From the NCBI GenBank assembly GCA_964453155.1, contig CAYVQU010000163.1, forward strand, positions 1-11,538: 11,538 nucleotides of DNA, in the 5' to 3' direction. This document shows positions 5,966 to 11,538 of the stretch, one piece after another. Under the pieces are notes generated by a model that was not told the DNA's origin, searched no databases, and was given only the letters and a program-made list of their open reading frames with translations. The translations under genes were made by a program, and so were the position numbers. This stretch comes from CAYVQU01 sp964453155. GTDB taxonomy: Bacteria; Chloroflexota; Anaerolineae; Anaerolineales; UBA11858. Numbering within the stretch: the stretch's first letter is position 1; every line of letters begins with the position of its first letter.

Positions 5966-7288
5966 TTACGCTTTTTTCCCAAACTTCTTCTCCAACAAAT
6001 CTTTCAAGGTCGGCTGACCGATCTCTTGAAGTTCGTACATCACGCGTTGGGAGGGTTTGTTGATTTTTAGAATCCGGCCCAGATCAATGGGAGTGCCGAT
6101 AATAACGAGATCGACATCGGCATTGTTGATGGTGGCTTCGAGTTCTTTCATCTGCTCTTCGCCGTAACCCATTGCGGGGAGGACATTCCCGGTGGTGGGG
6201 TACTTTTCATAGGTGGCCCGAATCGAGCCGACCGCGTAGGGGCGGGGATCAATGATCTCGCCAGCGCCAAAGCGACGGGCGGCAACCCAACCAGCACCGT
6301 AGGCCATCTCACCGTGAGTCAGGGTGGGGCCATCTTCGACAACTAGAACGCGTTTACCTCGAATTTCACTGGGATCATCAACGAACAAGGGGGAAGCCCC
6401 TTCGATGAAATCAGCGGTAGGATTGACAGCGTGGAGATTGTCGCGCACGGTGATGACATCATCGGGAGCGGCGGTATCAACTTTGTTGAGCACAAAAAGA
6501 TCAGCGGTGCGAGCCACAGCCTCACCGGGGTGATACGAAACTTCGTGCCCGGGGCGGTGGGGGTCGGCGACGACGATGTTGTAGTCCGAAACGTAGAATG
6601 ACATATCGTTGTTGCCACCATCCCACAGAATGATGTCGGCTTCACCTTCGGCCTGACGCAGGATGGCTTCGTAGTCTACCCCGGCGTAGATGATGACATC
6701 ATTAACAATGTGAGGTTCGTACTCTTCGCGCTCTTCAATGGTGCATTCGTGCAGATCGAGATCGGCGAGTTCGCCATAGCGCTGAACGGCCTGCTTCACC
6801 AGATCACCATAAGGCATCGGGTGGCGAATGGCGGCCACTTTATAGCCCAACTCTTGCAGAACCTGGGCCACCCGGCGGGTGGTCTGGCTCTTGCCACAAC
6901 CGGTACGGACGGCGCACACAGACACGACTGGTTTGGTGGATTTAACCTGGGTATCGTTGATCCCCATCATGCGGAAGTCGGCGCCTGCCGCCAAAACGGT
7001 GGAGGCGGTGTGCATCACAACTTCGTGGGGGATGTCGCTGTAAGCAAAAATGACCTGCTCGACAGCTTTATCTTGAATCAGTTGAACCAGATCGTCTTCG
7101 GGGAAAATGGGAATCCCTTCGGGATACAGTTCCCCAGCCAATTCAGGCGGATACATCCGGCCTTCGATATTGGGGATTTGGGTAGCGGTGAACGCCACAA
7201 CCTCGTAGTCCTTATTCTCTCGGAAGAAAACGTTGAAATTGTGGAAATCGCGCCCCGCAGCGCCCATAATGAGAGTCTTGATAGACAT
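5966..7288 (-). CDS. P-loop GTPase related to cyclic 2,3-diphosphoglycerate synthetase
   Basis: A cytosolic protein of 440 residues in the family named for archaeal cyclic 2,3-diphosphoglycerate synthetase, which closes 2,3-diphosphoglycerate to its cyclic form using ATP. Residues 1-115 form a Rossmann-like domain starting KTLIMGAAGRDFHNF. The P-loop VRTGCGKS is at 127-134, a Walker B-like strand ending in Asp223 (IILWDGGNND) follows, and NKVD at 268-271 is a G4-type guanine specificity motif. The C-terminal part (about 310-440) has two further conserved strands (VLVVEDGPTLTHG, DLVIIGTPIDLG). The archaeal enzyme's product is a thermoprotectant in methanogens; bacterial relatives have no settled function, so the biochemical name should not be transferred. 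ATG has GGAG eight bases upstream. It has its own strong promoter and a 3' terminator, so it is monocistronic. Confidence 0.85.
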   Translation of the reverse strand: MSIKTLIMGAAGRDFHNFNVFFRENKDYEVVAFTATQIPNIEGRMYPPELAGELYPEGIPIFPEDDLVQLIQDKAVEQVIFAYSDIPHEVVMHTASTVLAAGADFRMMGINDTQVKSTKPVVSVCAVRTGCGKSQTTRRVAQVLQELGYKVAAIRHPMPYGDLVKQAVQRYGELADLDLHECTIEEREEYEPHIVNDVIIYAGVDYEAILRQAEGEADIILWDGGNNDMSFYVSDYNIVVADPHRPGHEVSYHPGEAVARTADLFVLNKVDTAAPDDVITVRDNLHAVNPTADFIEGASPLFVDDPSEIRGKRVLVVEDGPTLTHGEMAYGAGWVAARRFGAGEIIDPRPYAVGSIRATYEKYPTTGNVLPAMGYGEEQMKELEATINNADVDLVIIGTPIDLGRILKINKPSQRVMYELQEIGQPTLKDLLEKKFGKKA

Positions 7289-7354
7289 TTACTAAACTCC
7301 TATTGGTTTAATAGGTCTGGGTGGTCTAATAATGTCGCAAACGAATTGCTGCTA

Positions 7355-7395
7355 CGCCGAATTCGGACTTTCAGACCCTGCGGACAAATTCGGCG
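7355..7395. repeat. Inverted repeat at the 5' end of the GTPase leader
   Basis: A perfect 9-bp inverted repeat, CGCCGAATT at 7355-7363 and AATTCGGCG at 7387-7395, has a 23-base interior that holds two GGAC segments in direct orientation. The predicted transcript start (near 7396, minus strand) lies right beside it, so the leader RNA would begin with this hairpin. Confidence 0.5.
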
Positions 7396-7402
7396 GGGCC
7401 GT

Positions 7403-7431
7403 ATTATAAAATCAGGTGATGAGGTTGGCAA
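7403..7431 (-). promoter_or_regulatory. Sigma-70 promoter of the GTPase gene
   Basis: Read on the minus strand: TTGCCA (7426-7431), exactly 17 bases, then a perfect TATAAT (7403-7408). The start point should be near 7396, giving a leader of about 108 bases. The spacer coincides with the downstream arm of the argS hairpin, so terminator and promoter share the same bases. Confidence 0.75.
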
Positions 7432-7455
7432 ATACTTCTCTCCTCATCACCTGAT
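7411..7455 (-). terminator. Hairpin terminator downstream of argS
   Basis: A perfect 14-bp stem (7411-7424 with 7442-7455) has a 17-base loop. On the minus strand it is followed by TTTTATAAT. It begins about 58 bases after the argS stop codon. The U tract is short and the loop long, so termination may be partial. Confidence 0.6.
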
Positions 7456-7513
7456 GACGTTCATCCTAATTTAGAATCCTAGCCTTTGGGTTCATGGCTC
7501 AGCTCCATTTTCA

Positions 7514-9277
7514 TCACATGACGTCGGGAGCTTCAATACCAAGCATTCCGAGCAAATTGGCCAACGAATACCGGGCCGCATCTACCAGGCCCAAACGAAA
7601 ATCGCGGACCGCTGGTTCAGCCTTCATCACAGGGCAATTGCGATAGAAAGTGTTGAATGCCTTGGCCAAATCAAAAGCATGGTTCGTGATTTGTAAAGTT
7701 TTATACTCGTCCGCCGCCCGTTGGACCTCGGCGGGAAGTCGCGAAATCAAATCGATGAGCTGAACTTCAGAGGGCTCAAGGTCATGCTCTGGAACGACAT
7801 TCGCAAACTGATCATTGGCACGCTTCAAAATACTATTGGCCCGGACATGAGCATATTGAATATAAGGCGCGGCCTGACCATTGAAATCGAGGGCGGCTTC
7901 CCAATCAAAAGTGACCGTCTTGGTTGTATCGCGGGCCAACATAGGGTAGCGGATGGCACCTAAACCAACCGCGCGCGCAATGTCTTTTTTCTGATCATCT
8001 GTCAAATCAGGATTTTTTTCATCAACCACTTCGTACGCCCGGTGGTGGGCCTCACGCAGCAATTCCTCGAGCAGCACAATATTCCCTTCGCGCGAGGCGA
8101 TAACCACATTGCCCGGCAGAATGACGATCTCATAGGCGATATGTTCGCAATTTTTGGGCTCTTCGTACCCGGCGATTTCCATCGTCTTCCAAACCTGTTG
8201 GAAATGGAGGGCCTGGCGTACATCGACCACGTAAATCGAGCGTTTCAAATCGGGATATTCGTTAAACTTATGCGTCGTCAGCGCTAAATCTTCGGTGGAG
8301 TACAGCGCCGTACCGTCCGACCGCAACACCACGAGAACCCGATATTTATCTTTCTTATTCCCCAACAAGTCATCCAATTTAACGATTACGGGGCCGTCAG
8401 GGCGCTCATCAATGGCAATCTCGCGTTCAATCAGATCGGCCACAATCTCTTTGCCGGGTTCTTCCATCTGCGAGTTGAAATAGTAAACATCAAAGGGGAT
8501 GTTTAATGCCGCGTACATCTGGTCAAACCCCTCGAGTGACCATTGGCGGGTTTCTTCCCAAAGAGCTACCACTTCTGGGTCGCGCTGATCCCAGCGGGCA
8601 TAAATTTCCCGCATTTCAGTCTCAAATTCGGGATTATCGTCCAGGCGACGATTCGCCTCAGCATAGATTTCGCCCATCCACTGGGTGATATCCTTTTCCG
8701 GCTTCTCACCGGCATGGTACTTCATATAATTCCACAGCCACTTGATGACATGCAGGCCCATATCCCCCGGATAATTGGCCCGGACCACATCATAACCGGC
8801 AAAATCCAAAACCCGGCACATGGCATCGCCCAAAATCGCGCTCCGCAGATGCCCCACGTGAAATGCCTTATGGGTATTGGGCTGCGAGTACTCCACCATC
8901 ACCTGCTCATCCTTTTTAGCACCGCGGCCAAAATCAGCCCCCTTTTCAAGGACTTCAGCTACCACCCGTCGACTAAATTCTCGGGTTTCAAAATAAAGAT
9001 TAAGGTAGCCGCGGACAGCTTCCACGCGGCTAAAACCGGGCAGATCACCCAGATGATCAGCTACATTTTCAGCCAACTCCTGCGCCCGCACCGGAACTTT
9101 AACTTTTTTACCAGAACGAGCCTCTAACGCCGCGATAGGAAAAAATGGCATCGAAATCCCCCACTCACCGCTAAAGGGGATGGGCTGCCAGTTGATCGTC
9201 TCCGGCTGCGGGATGTCGTTGTCTTGGAAATATTTTTGGATGTGTTGACTGATGTTTTCTTGTTCGATTTCAAACAT
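7514..9277 (-). CDS. argS: Arginyl-tRNA synthetase
   Basis: A class I aminoacyl-tRNA synthetase that charges tRNA-Arg with arginine. The 587-residue length is typical. Order: N-terminal additional domain (about 1-105) that binds the tRNA D-loop side; catalytic Rossmann domain with HVGH at 140-143; DALR-type helical anticodon domain from about 465 to the end (AKAFNTFYRNCPV, LLGMLGIEAPDVM). The second class I signature is IASREG at 393-398 instead of KMSKS. Most ArgRS lack canonical KMSK, and a lysine three residues before HVGH compensates; here it is Lys137 (HKAFHVGH), at the same spacing as in E. coli. The ATG is preceded only by a weak GGTGA. An extended -10 promoter lies about 60 bases upstream. 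No T-box element is seen in the leader. Confidence 0.98.
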   Translation of the reverse strand: MFEIEQENISQHIQKYFQDNDIPQPETINWQPIPFSGEWGISMPFFPIAALEARSGKKVKVPVRAQELAENVADHLGDLPGFSRVEAVRGYLNLYFETREFSRRVVAEVLEKGADFGRGAKKDEQVMVEYSQPNTHKAFHVGHLRSAILGDAMCRVLDFAGYDVVRANYPGDMGLHVIKWLWNYMKYHAGEKPEKDITQWMGEIYAEANRRLDDNPEFETEMREIYARWDQRDPEVVALWEETRQWSLEGFDQMYAALNIPFDVYYFNSQMEEPGKEIVADLIEREIAIDERPDGPVIVKLDDLLGNKKDKYRVLVVLRSDGTALYSTEDLALTTHKFNEYPDLKRSIYVVDVRQALHFQQVWKTMEIAGYEEPKNCEHIAYEIVILPGNVVIASREGNIVLLEELLREAHHRAYEVVDEKNPDLTDDQKKDIARAVGLGAIRYPMLARDTTKTVTFDWEAALDFNGQAAPYIQYAHVRANSILKRANDQFANVVPEHDLEPSEVQLIDLISRLPAEVQRAADEYKTLQITNHAFDLAKAFNTFYRNCPVMKAEPAVRDFRLGLVDAARYSLANLLGMLGIEAPDVM

Positions 9278-9336
9278 AGGGTCACCATTTGGCAGGGTAT
9301 TACACCTGGATTTTTAAGGGATTGCCGCGGTTGGGG

Positions 9337-9345
9337 ATTATATCA
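9337..9345 (-). promoter_or_regulatory. Extended -10 promoter of argS
   Basis: The minus strand reads TGATATAAT, a perfect extended -10 element. No convincing -35 is seen 16-18 bases upstream. The start would be near 9330, giving a leader of about 53 bases, too short for a T-box. Confidence 0.6.
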
Positions 9346-9501
9346 TTCCACAGGAGGGATATTGGTCCCATAAATCGCGGCTTTTGGGCTGTGGCTGGCA
9401 ATTTTTCTGAGCATCCCATTTGGATTTTCGGCTCAATTCATCCGTGAGACGCATAAATAATTTGCAATGCCCATATTTTGACTCAAATATCGAGATAACA
9501 C

Positions 9502-9531
9502 AAAAAGCGGGAGCTGATGGAAGCTCCCGCT
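9502..9531 (-). terminator. Intrinsic terminator of rpsT
   Basis: A perfect 10-bp stem (9506-9515 with 9522-9531, AGCGGGAGCT) encloses a six-base loop and runs directly into five T residues on the minus strand. It lies about 30 bases after the rpsT stop and separates rpsT from argS. It is the cleanest terminator in the window. Confidence 0.9.
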
Positions 9532-9562
9532 GGATGTGCTTGCTGGGGAAAATATCTGGAAA

Positions 9563-9835
9563 CTAAGCCTGCTGTTCTAAAGCAGCCAACTGTTTCATCA
9601 GACGACCTTTTCGACGAGAAGCGTTGTTATCGTGCAAGACGCCTTTCTGAGCAGCTTTGTCCAGGGCACTGACAGCTTCCATGGTGGCCGCACGAGCGGC
9701 ATCCACGTCACCACTTTCAATGGCTGTACGAGCTTTTTTCACGAAACTACGGGCGCGACCGCGGTAAACCCGGTTGCGAACCCGGCGCTTTTCATTTTGT
9801 CGAATTCTCTTGATTGCTGATTTTGTGTTAGCCAA
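9563..9835 (-). CDS. rpsT: 30S ribosomal protein S20
   Basis: S20 is a primary 16S rRNA-binding protein of the small subunit. The 90-residue sequence is diagnostic: MANTKSAIKRIRQNEKRR at the N-terminus, the basic helix RVYRGRARSFVKKARTAI, then VSALDKAAQKGVLHDNNASRRKGRL. The start codon is TTG at 9833-9835 with a perfect GGAGG six bases upstream; the next residues ANTKSA match the conserved family start, so this start is firm. E. coli rpsT also starts with UUG, and S20 there represses its own translation, so similar control is plausible. The gene has its own promoter (9900-9928) and its own terminator, so it is a one-gene transcript. Confidence 0.98.
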   Translation of the reverse strand: MANTKSAIKRIRQNEKRRVRNRVYRGRARSFVKKARTAIESGDVDAARAATMEAVSALDKAAQKGVLHDNNASRRKGRLMKQLAALEQQA

Positions 9836-9841
9836 GTCAAA

Positions 9842-9846
9842 CCTCC
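9842..9846 (-). promoter_or_regulatory. Strong Shine-Dalgarno for the TTG start of rpsT
   Basis: GGAGG on the minus strand lies six bases before TTG at 9833-9835. It decides the start: no ATG lies in frame nearby, and the resulting N-terminus fits S20. Confidence 0.85.
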
Positions 9847-9899
9847 GAAACTTGGGAATTAATCCACTTCAATTTACTCGTTTTCTATAACGGCGGCAT

Positions 9900-9928
9900 A
9901 TTTTACTAGAGATAAACGTAGATGGCAA
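9900..9928 (-). promoter_or_regulatory. Sigma-70 promoter of rpsT
   Basis: TTGCCA (9923-9928), 17 bases, then TAAAAT (9900-9905), read on the minus strand. The start would be near 9893, giving a leader of about 57 bases. The -35 hexamer is the same as in the GTPase promoter. Confidence 0.7.
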
Positions 9929-10045
9929 GTGTGTGGGGCATCAGTTTCTGATAAAAAACAAGTTCCGGCCCCATATAGGCAGATTTCAGTTTCAACATTT
10001 CAATAAATCATCAGATCTGCCGAAATCTACACTGCGGGAAATTCA

Positions 10046-10074
10046 ATGACGACATGAACCACTTATGGTAACAT
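10046..10074 (+). promoter_or_regulatory. Candidate promoter of rnpB
   Basis: ATGACG (10046-10051), 17 bases, then TAACAT (10069-10074), each a four-of-six match. The expected start at 10081-10082 coincides with the first base of the P1 helix of RNase P RNA, which supports this choice over other weak hexamers nearby. Confidence 0.45.
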
Positions 10075-10081
10075 GGCCCTA

Positions 10082-10460
10082 CCCCAGGTCGGCCAAGTGG
10101 TCGCGGCCCTGAGCATTGTCGAAGGGTTGGAGGAAAGTCCGCACTCCTTAGAGCACGGTGCCGGATAACATCCGGAGGGAAGTAATTTCCTGGATCGGGC
10201 CACAGAAACATACCGCCAAGCCCACGCGCGCGTGGGCCGTAAGGGTGAAATGGTGGTGTAAGAGACCACCGGCGCGGCAGTAATGTCCGCGGCCGGGCAA
10301 CCCCCACCGGGAGCAAGGTCAAGCAGGGACCAGGAGCGGCTCGTTCCATTTGAGTCCCGGGTAGACTGCACCGAGGCGGGCTGAGAAGTCCGTCCCAGAT
10401 AGATGGCCACTGGCTAACAGTGTTAGCTTAACAGAATGCGGCTTATCGGCTGGCCTGGGG
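10082..10460 (+). ncRNA. rnpB: RNase P RNA, bacterial type A
   Basis: The catalytic RNA of ribonuclease P, which removes 5' leaders from pre-tRNAs. Boundaries come from a 13-bp P1 helix (10082-10094 with 10448-10460, two G-U pairs). The conserved blocks are in order: GAGGAAAGTCCG and CACTCC near 10131, CACAGAAA near 10201, GTAAGGGTGAAATGG and GTAAGAGACCACCGGCG through 10240-10275, GGAGCAAGGTCAAGCAGG near 10310, AGATAGATGGCC near 10398, and ACAGAATGCGGCTTATCGG at 10431-10449. P12 is a perfect hairpin at 10220-10237. Length and layout are type A, as in E. coli. The L15 loop that pairs with tRNA CCA reads GGCAA rather than the usual GGTAA. Minus-strand reading frames over this gene are not genes. 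Confidence 0.97.
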
Positions 10461-10495
10461 AGCGCTTTTCTTGGAGCGTTCTGACCATCATTTTT
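10460..10495 (+). terminator. Possible weak terminator of rnpB
   Basis: A 7-bp stem (10460-10466 with 10475-10481, one G-U) is followed after nine bases by five T residues (10491-10495). The gap before the T run makes it weak, but no better terminator lies between rnpB and the convergent recombinase gene. Confidence 0.35.
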
Positions 10496-10516
10496 AGCTC
10501 CTTAACAGCAAAATTA

Positions 10517-11446
10517 TTATGCCTGAACATTTTCATTCTCGTCTTGAACCATTTCTAATAGAAAATGGGAAACAGTGGACTCGTAAGCTTTCCGAGCCTC
10601 CTTTTTATGGACCTGTGCATAGTGCCGCAGCCATGTGGCCGGGTCTTTGTGGCGCATGAGGTCTGCGGCGATATGAGGGGCTAGATTAAGATCGGCCAAT
10701 ACTTTACCAAACGAGGCCCGTATCTTTCTGGCGTGAATGGGACCATCTACCCCAGCATCTGCAGCCAGCTCTTTTAACGCCTCGGTAACCGTTTTGCGCT
10801 GCCATGCACTTCCCGATACTTTTAGAAATAGAGGATCATGGTAGTCAAGGTGCTGGATATAAGTTCTGAGATAACTGGCAACTGGTTCAACCAAAGGCAG
10901 CGATTCTCCATTTTTATTCGATTTGGTATTGTTCAATTTCATGGTCATATGACCGAAATCAAAATCACCCGCTGTCAATTTGGCAACCTCACTGGGACGC
11001 AAGCCATAAAAGCCTAAAAGAATGAAAGATAGTGCCGGTTGAATATCTTGACGATGGTAAGTGAACTGATGTTCTTTAATTATGGAGATTTGGAGGTCTG
11101 AAAGCTCTCGAGGATGTATAGGCGAGTCAGGTGCGCCACAAGCATGCAATAATGACTTTAGGTGTTTGGAAAATTTTGCTGGGCGAAGTCTCGAGCCTTC
11201 AACTGTCGTGAAGATGAGATCGTTGGATGAGAAATACTTTTGACGCATATCCCAAAAAACCAGGAAAGTGTTGGTTACATCAAAAATCTCATCAATCAAA
11301 AATAGGTATAAGGTGCGATTGTCAAAGAGTATATCTCGTAATTGCAGGTCAAGTATTTCTTGAAGTGAAAGAGCAGTGTTTTTCGCAATCTCAATAACGG
11401 CCAACGCTCGAAAATATGGAAAACTATAAATTTTTGTCGAGAACAC
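10517..11446 (-). CDS. Tyrosine recombinase (XerC/D-integrase class) with an apparent degenerate second core
   Basis: A site-specific recombinase of 309 residues. The catalytic core is about 125-290: Arg150 (GLRPSEVAKL), a beta-hairpin lysine in KSNKNG (174-179), box II HARKIR at 238-243 with Arg243, then His266 and nucleophile Tyr276 (RHKDPATWLRHYAQ, the usual ten-residue spacing). The box II histidine position three before Arg243 is Arg240, with His238 close by. Residues 10-118 do not look like the usual N-terminal SAM-like helices; they align by eye with the core itself. The start is GTG at 11444-11446 with a perfect AGGAGG six bases upstream. The gene ends facing rnpB. It could be the integrase of an element lying to the right, a remnant, or a chromosomal recombinase. 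Confidence 0.9.
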   Translation of the reverse strand: MFSTKIYSFPYFRALAVIEIAKNTALSLQEILDLQLRDILFDNRTLYLFLIDEIFDVTNTFLVFWDMRQKYFSSNDLIFTTVEGSRLRPAKFSKHLKSLLHACGAPDSPIHPRELSDLQISIIKEHQFTYHRQDIQPALSFILLGFYGLRPSEVAKLTAGDFDFGHMTMKLNNTKSNKNGESLPLVEPVASYLRTYIQHLDYHDPLFLKVSGSAWQRKTVTEALKELAADAGVDGPIHARKIRASFGKVLADLNLAPHIAADLMRHKDPATWLRHYAQVHKKEARKAYESTVSHFLLEMVQDENENVQA

Positions 11447-11452
11447 GGAAGG

Positions 11453-11458
11453 CCTCCT
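11453..11458 (-). promoter_or_regulatory. Perfect Shine-Dalgarno deciding the GTG start of the recombinase
   Basis: AGGAGG on the minus strand lies six bases before GTG at 11444-11446. The nearby ATG at 11459-11461 is in another frame and is not the start. Confidence 0.8.
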
Positions 11459-11514
11459 GCATCAGTTTTTTATAATCGGCATCTACTAGAGTCTATTCAC
11501 AATAAGGGGTGAAC

Positions 11515-11538
11515 ATGGTAAACCAGTCCAAACTGAGC
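11515..11538 (+). CDS. Start of an unidentified gene, cut by the window edge
   Basis: ATG at 11515 opens an eight-codon frame (MVNQSKLS) that runs off the window. AAGGGG lies five bases upstream, a fair ribosome site, and a TATAAT at 11471-11476 could be its -10, though without a good -35. The frame would be divergent from the recombinase gene, with a 68-base gap. Too little is present to name it. Confidence 0.35.

Noticed and set aside
6710..7474. Plus-strand reading frame of 254 codons opposite the GTPase gene
   Set aside because: It is antisense to a conserved P-loop protein; the translation is compositionally odd (His/Gly/Asn rich) and has no ribosome site.
8543..9127. Plus-strand reading frame of 194 codons opposite argS
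   Set aside because: It is antisense to the HVGH-containing part of argS and has no recognisable motif.
9278..9500. Possible T-box leader before argS
   Set aside because: No AGGGTGGNACCGCG-type motif is present, and the predicted leader is only about 53 bases.
9978..10021. GGCAGAT/ATCTGCC inverted repeat between rpsT and rnpB
   Set aside because: It has only 7-bp arms with a 30-base loop and no T run on either strand; it may be chance.
10011..10410. Two overlapping minus-strand reading frames of 112 and 115 codons
   Set aside because: They lie over rnpB, whose conserved blocks and P1 helix are unmistakable; the translations are Pro/Arg-rich and lack any family signature.
1..11538. CRISPR array, insertion sequence or tRNA gene anywhere in the window
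   Set aside because: No regularly spaced direct repeats, no transposase, no terminal inverted repeats with target duplication, and no tRNA cloverleaf were seen.

Overview
The window looks like a chromosomal segment of a free-living bacterium, most probably a member of the Chloroflexota (Anaerolineae-like). This is an inference from mixed evidence: moderate GC, a type A RNase P RNA, a cyclic-2,3-diphosphoglycerate-synthetase-like GTPase, a HutI with an extra loop, stand-alone receiver proteins, and intergenic palindromes of the 'accgcagag...ctctgcggt' kind. No taxonomic marker was searched. Most of the window is ordinary single-copy housekeeping DNA with short intergenic gaps. Nothing phage-like, plasmid-like or CRISPR-like is visible apart from one recombinase at the right end.

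Left part (1-4008), all on the minus strand: an inositol-monophosphatase-family phosphatase; a terminator-like hairpin; a receiver protein whose only other part is a coiled coil; a YedJ/YpgQ-type HD phosphohydrolase; a 58-residue two-helix membrane protein; a copy of a dispersed palindromic repeat; and imidazolonepropionase (hutI) without other hut genes.

Centre (4009-5965): a divergent control region carries candidate promoters in both directions and a perfect 12-bp inverted repeat placed to affect both. To its right, on the plus strand, are a winged-helix regulator whose receiver domain has lost its phosphorylation residues, then a beta-class DNA methyltransferase with no restriction partner. 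A second copy of the palindromic repeat and a strong bidirectional terminator close this block.

Right-centre (5966-9835), minus strand: a cDPGS-like P-loop GTPase, argS and rpsT. The control signals are clear. rpsT has TTGCCA-17-TAAAAT, an AGGAGG-type site, a TTG start and a perfect terminator. argS has an extended -10 TGATATAAT. The GTPase has TTGCCA-17-TATAAT embedded in the argS 3' hairpin.

Right end (10082-11538): the RNase P RNA gene rnpB on the plus strand, a convergent tyrosine recombinase that appears to hold a second, degenerate catalytic-core copy in its N-terminal half, and the first eight codons of a plus-strand gene cut by the window edge.

No multi-gene novel system is evident. 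The items most worth a second look are the apparently duplicated recombinase beside rnpB, the phosphorylation-dead regulator with its divergent operator and adjacent orphan methyltransferase, the superimposed terminator/promoter at 7403-7455, the bacterial cDPGS-like GTPase, and the GGC (not GGU) L15 loop of RNase P.
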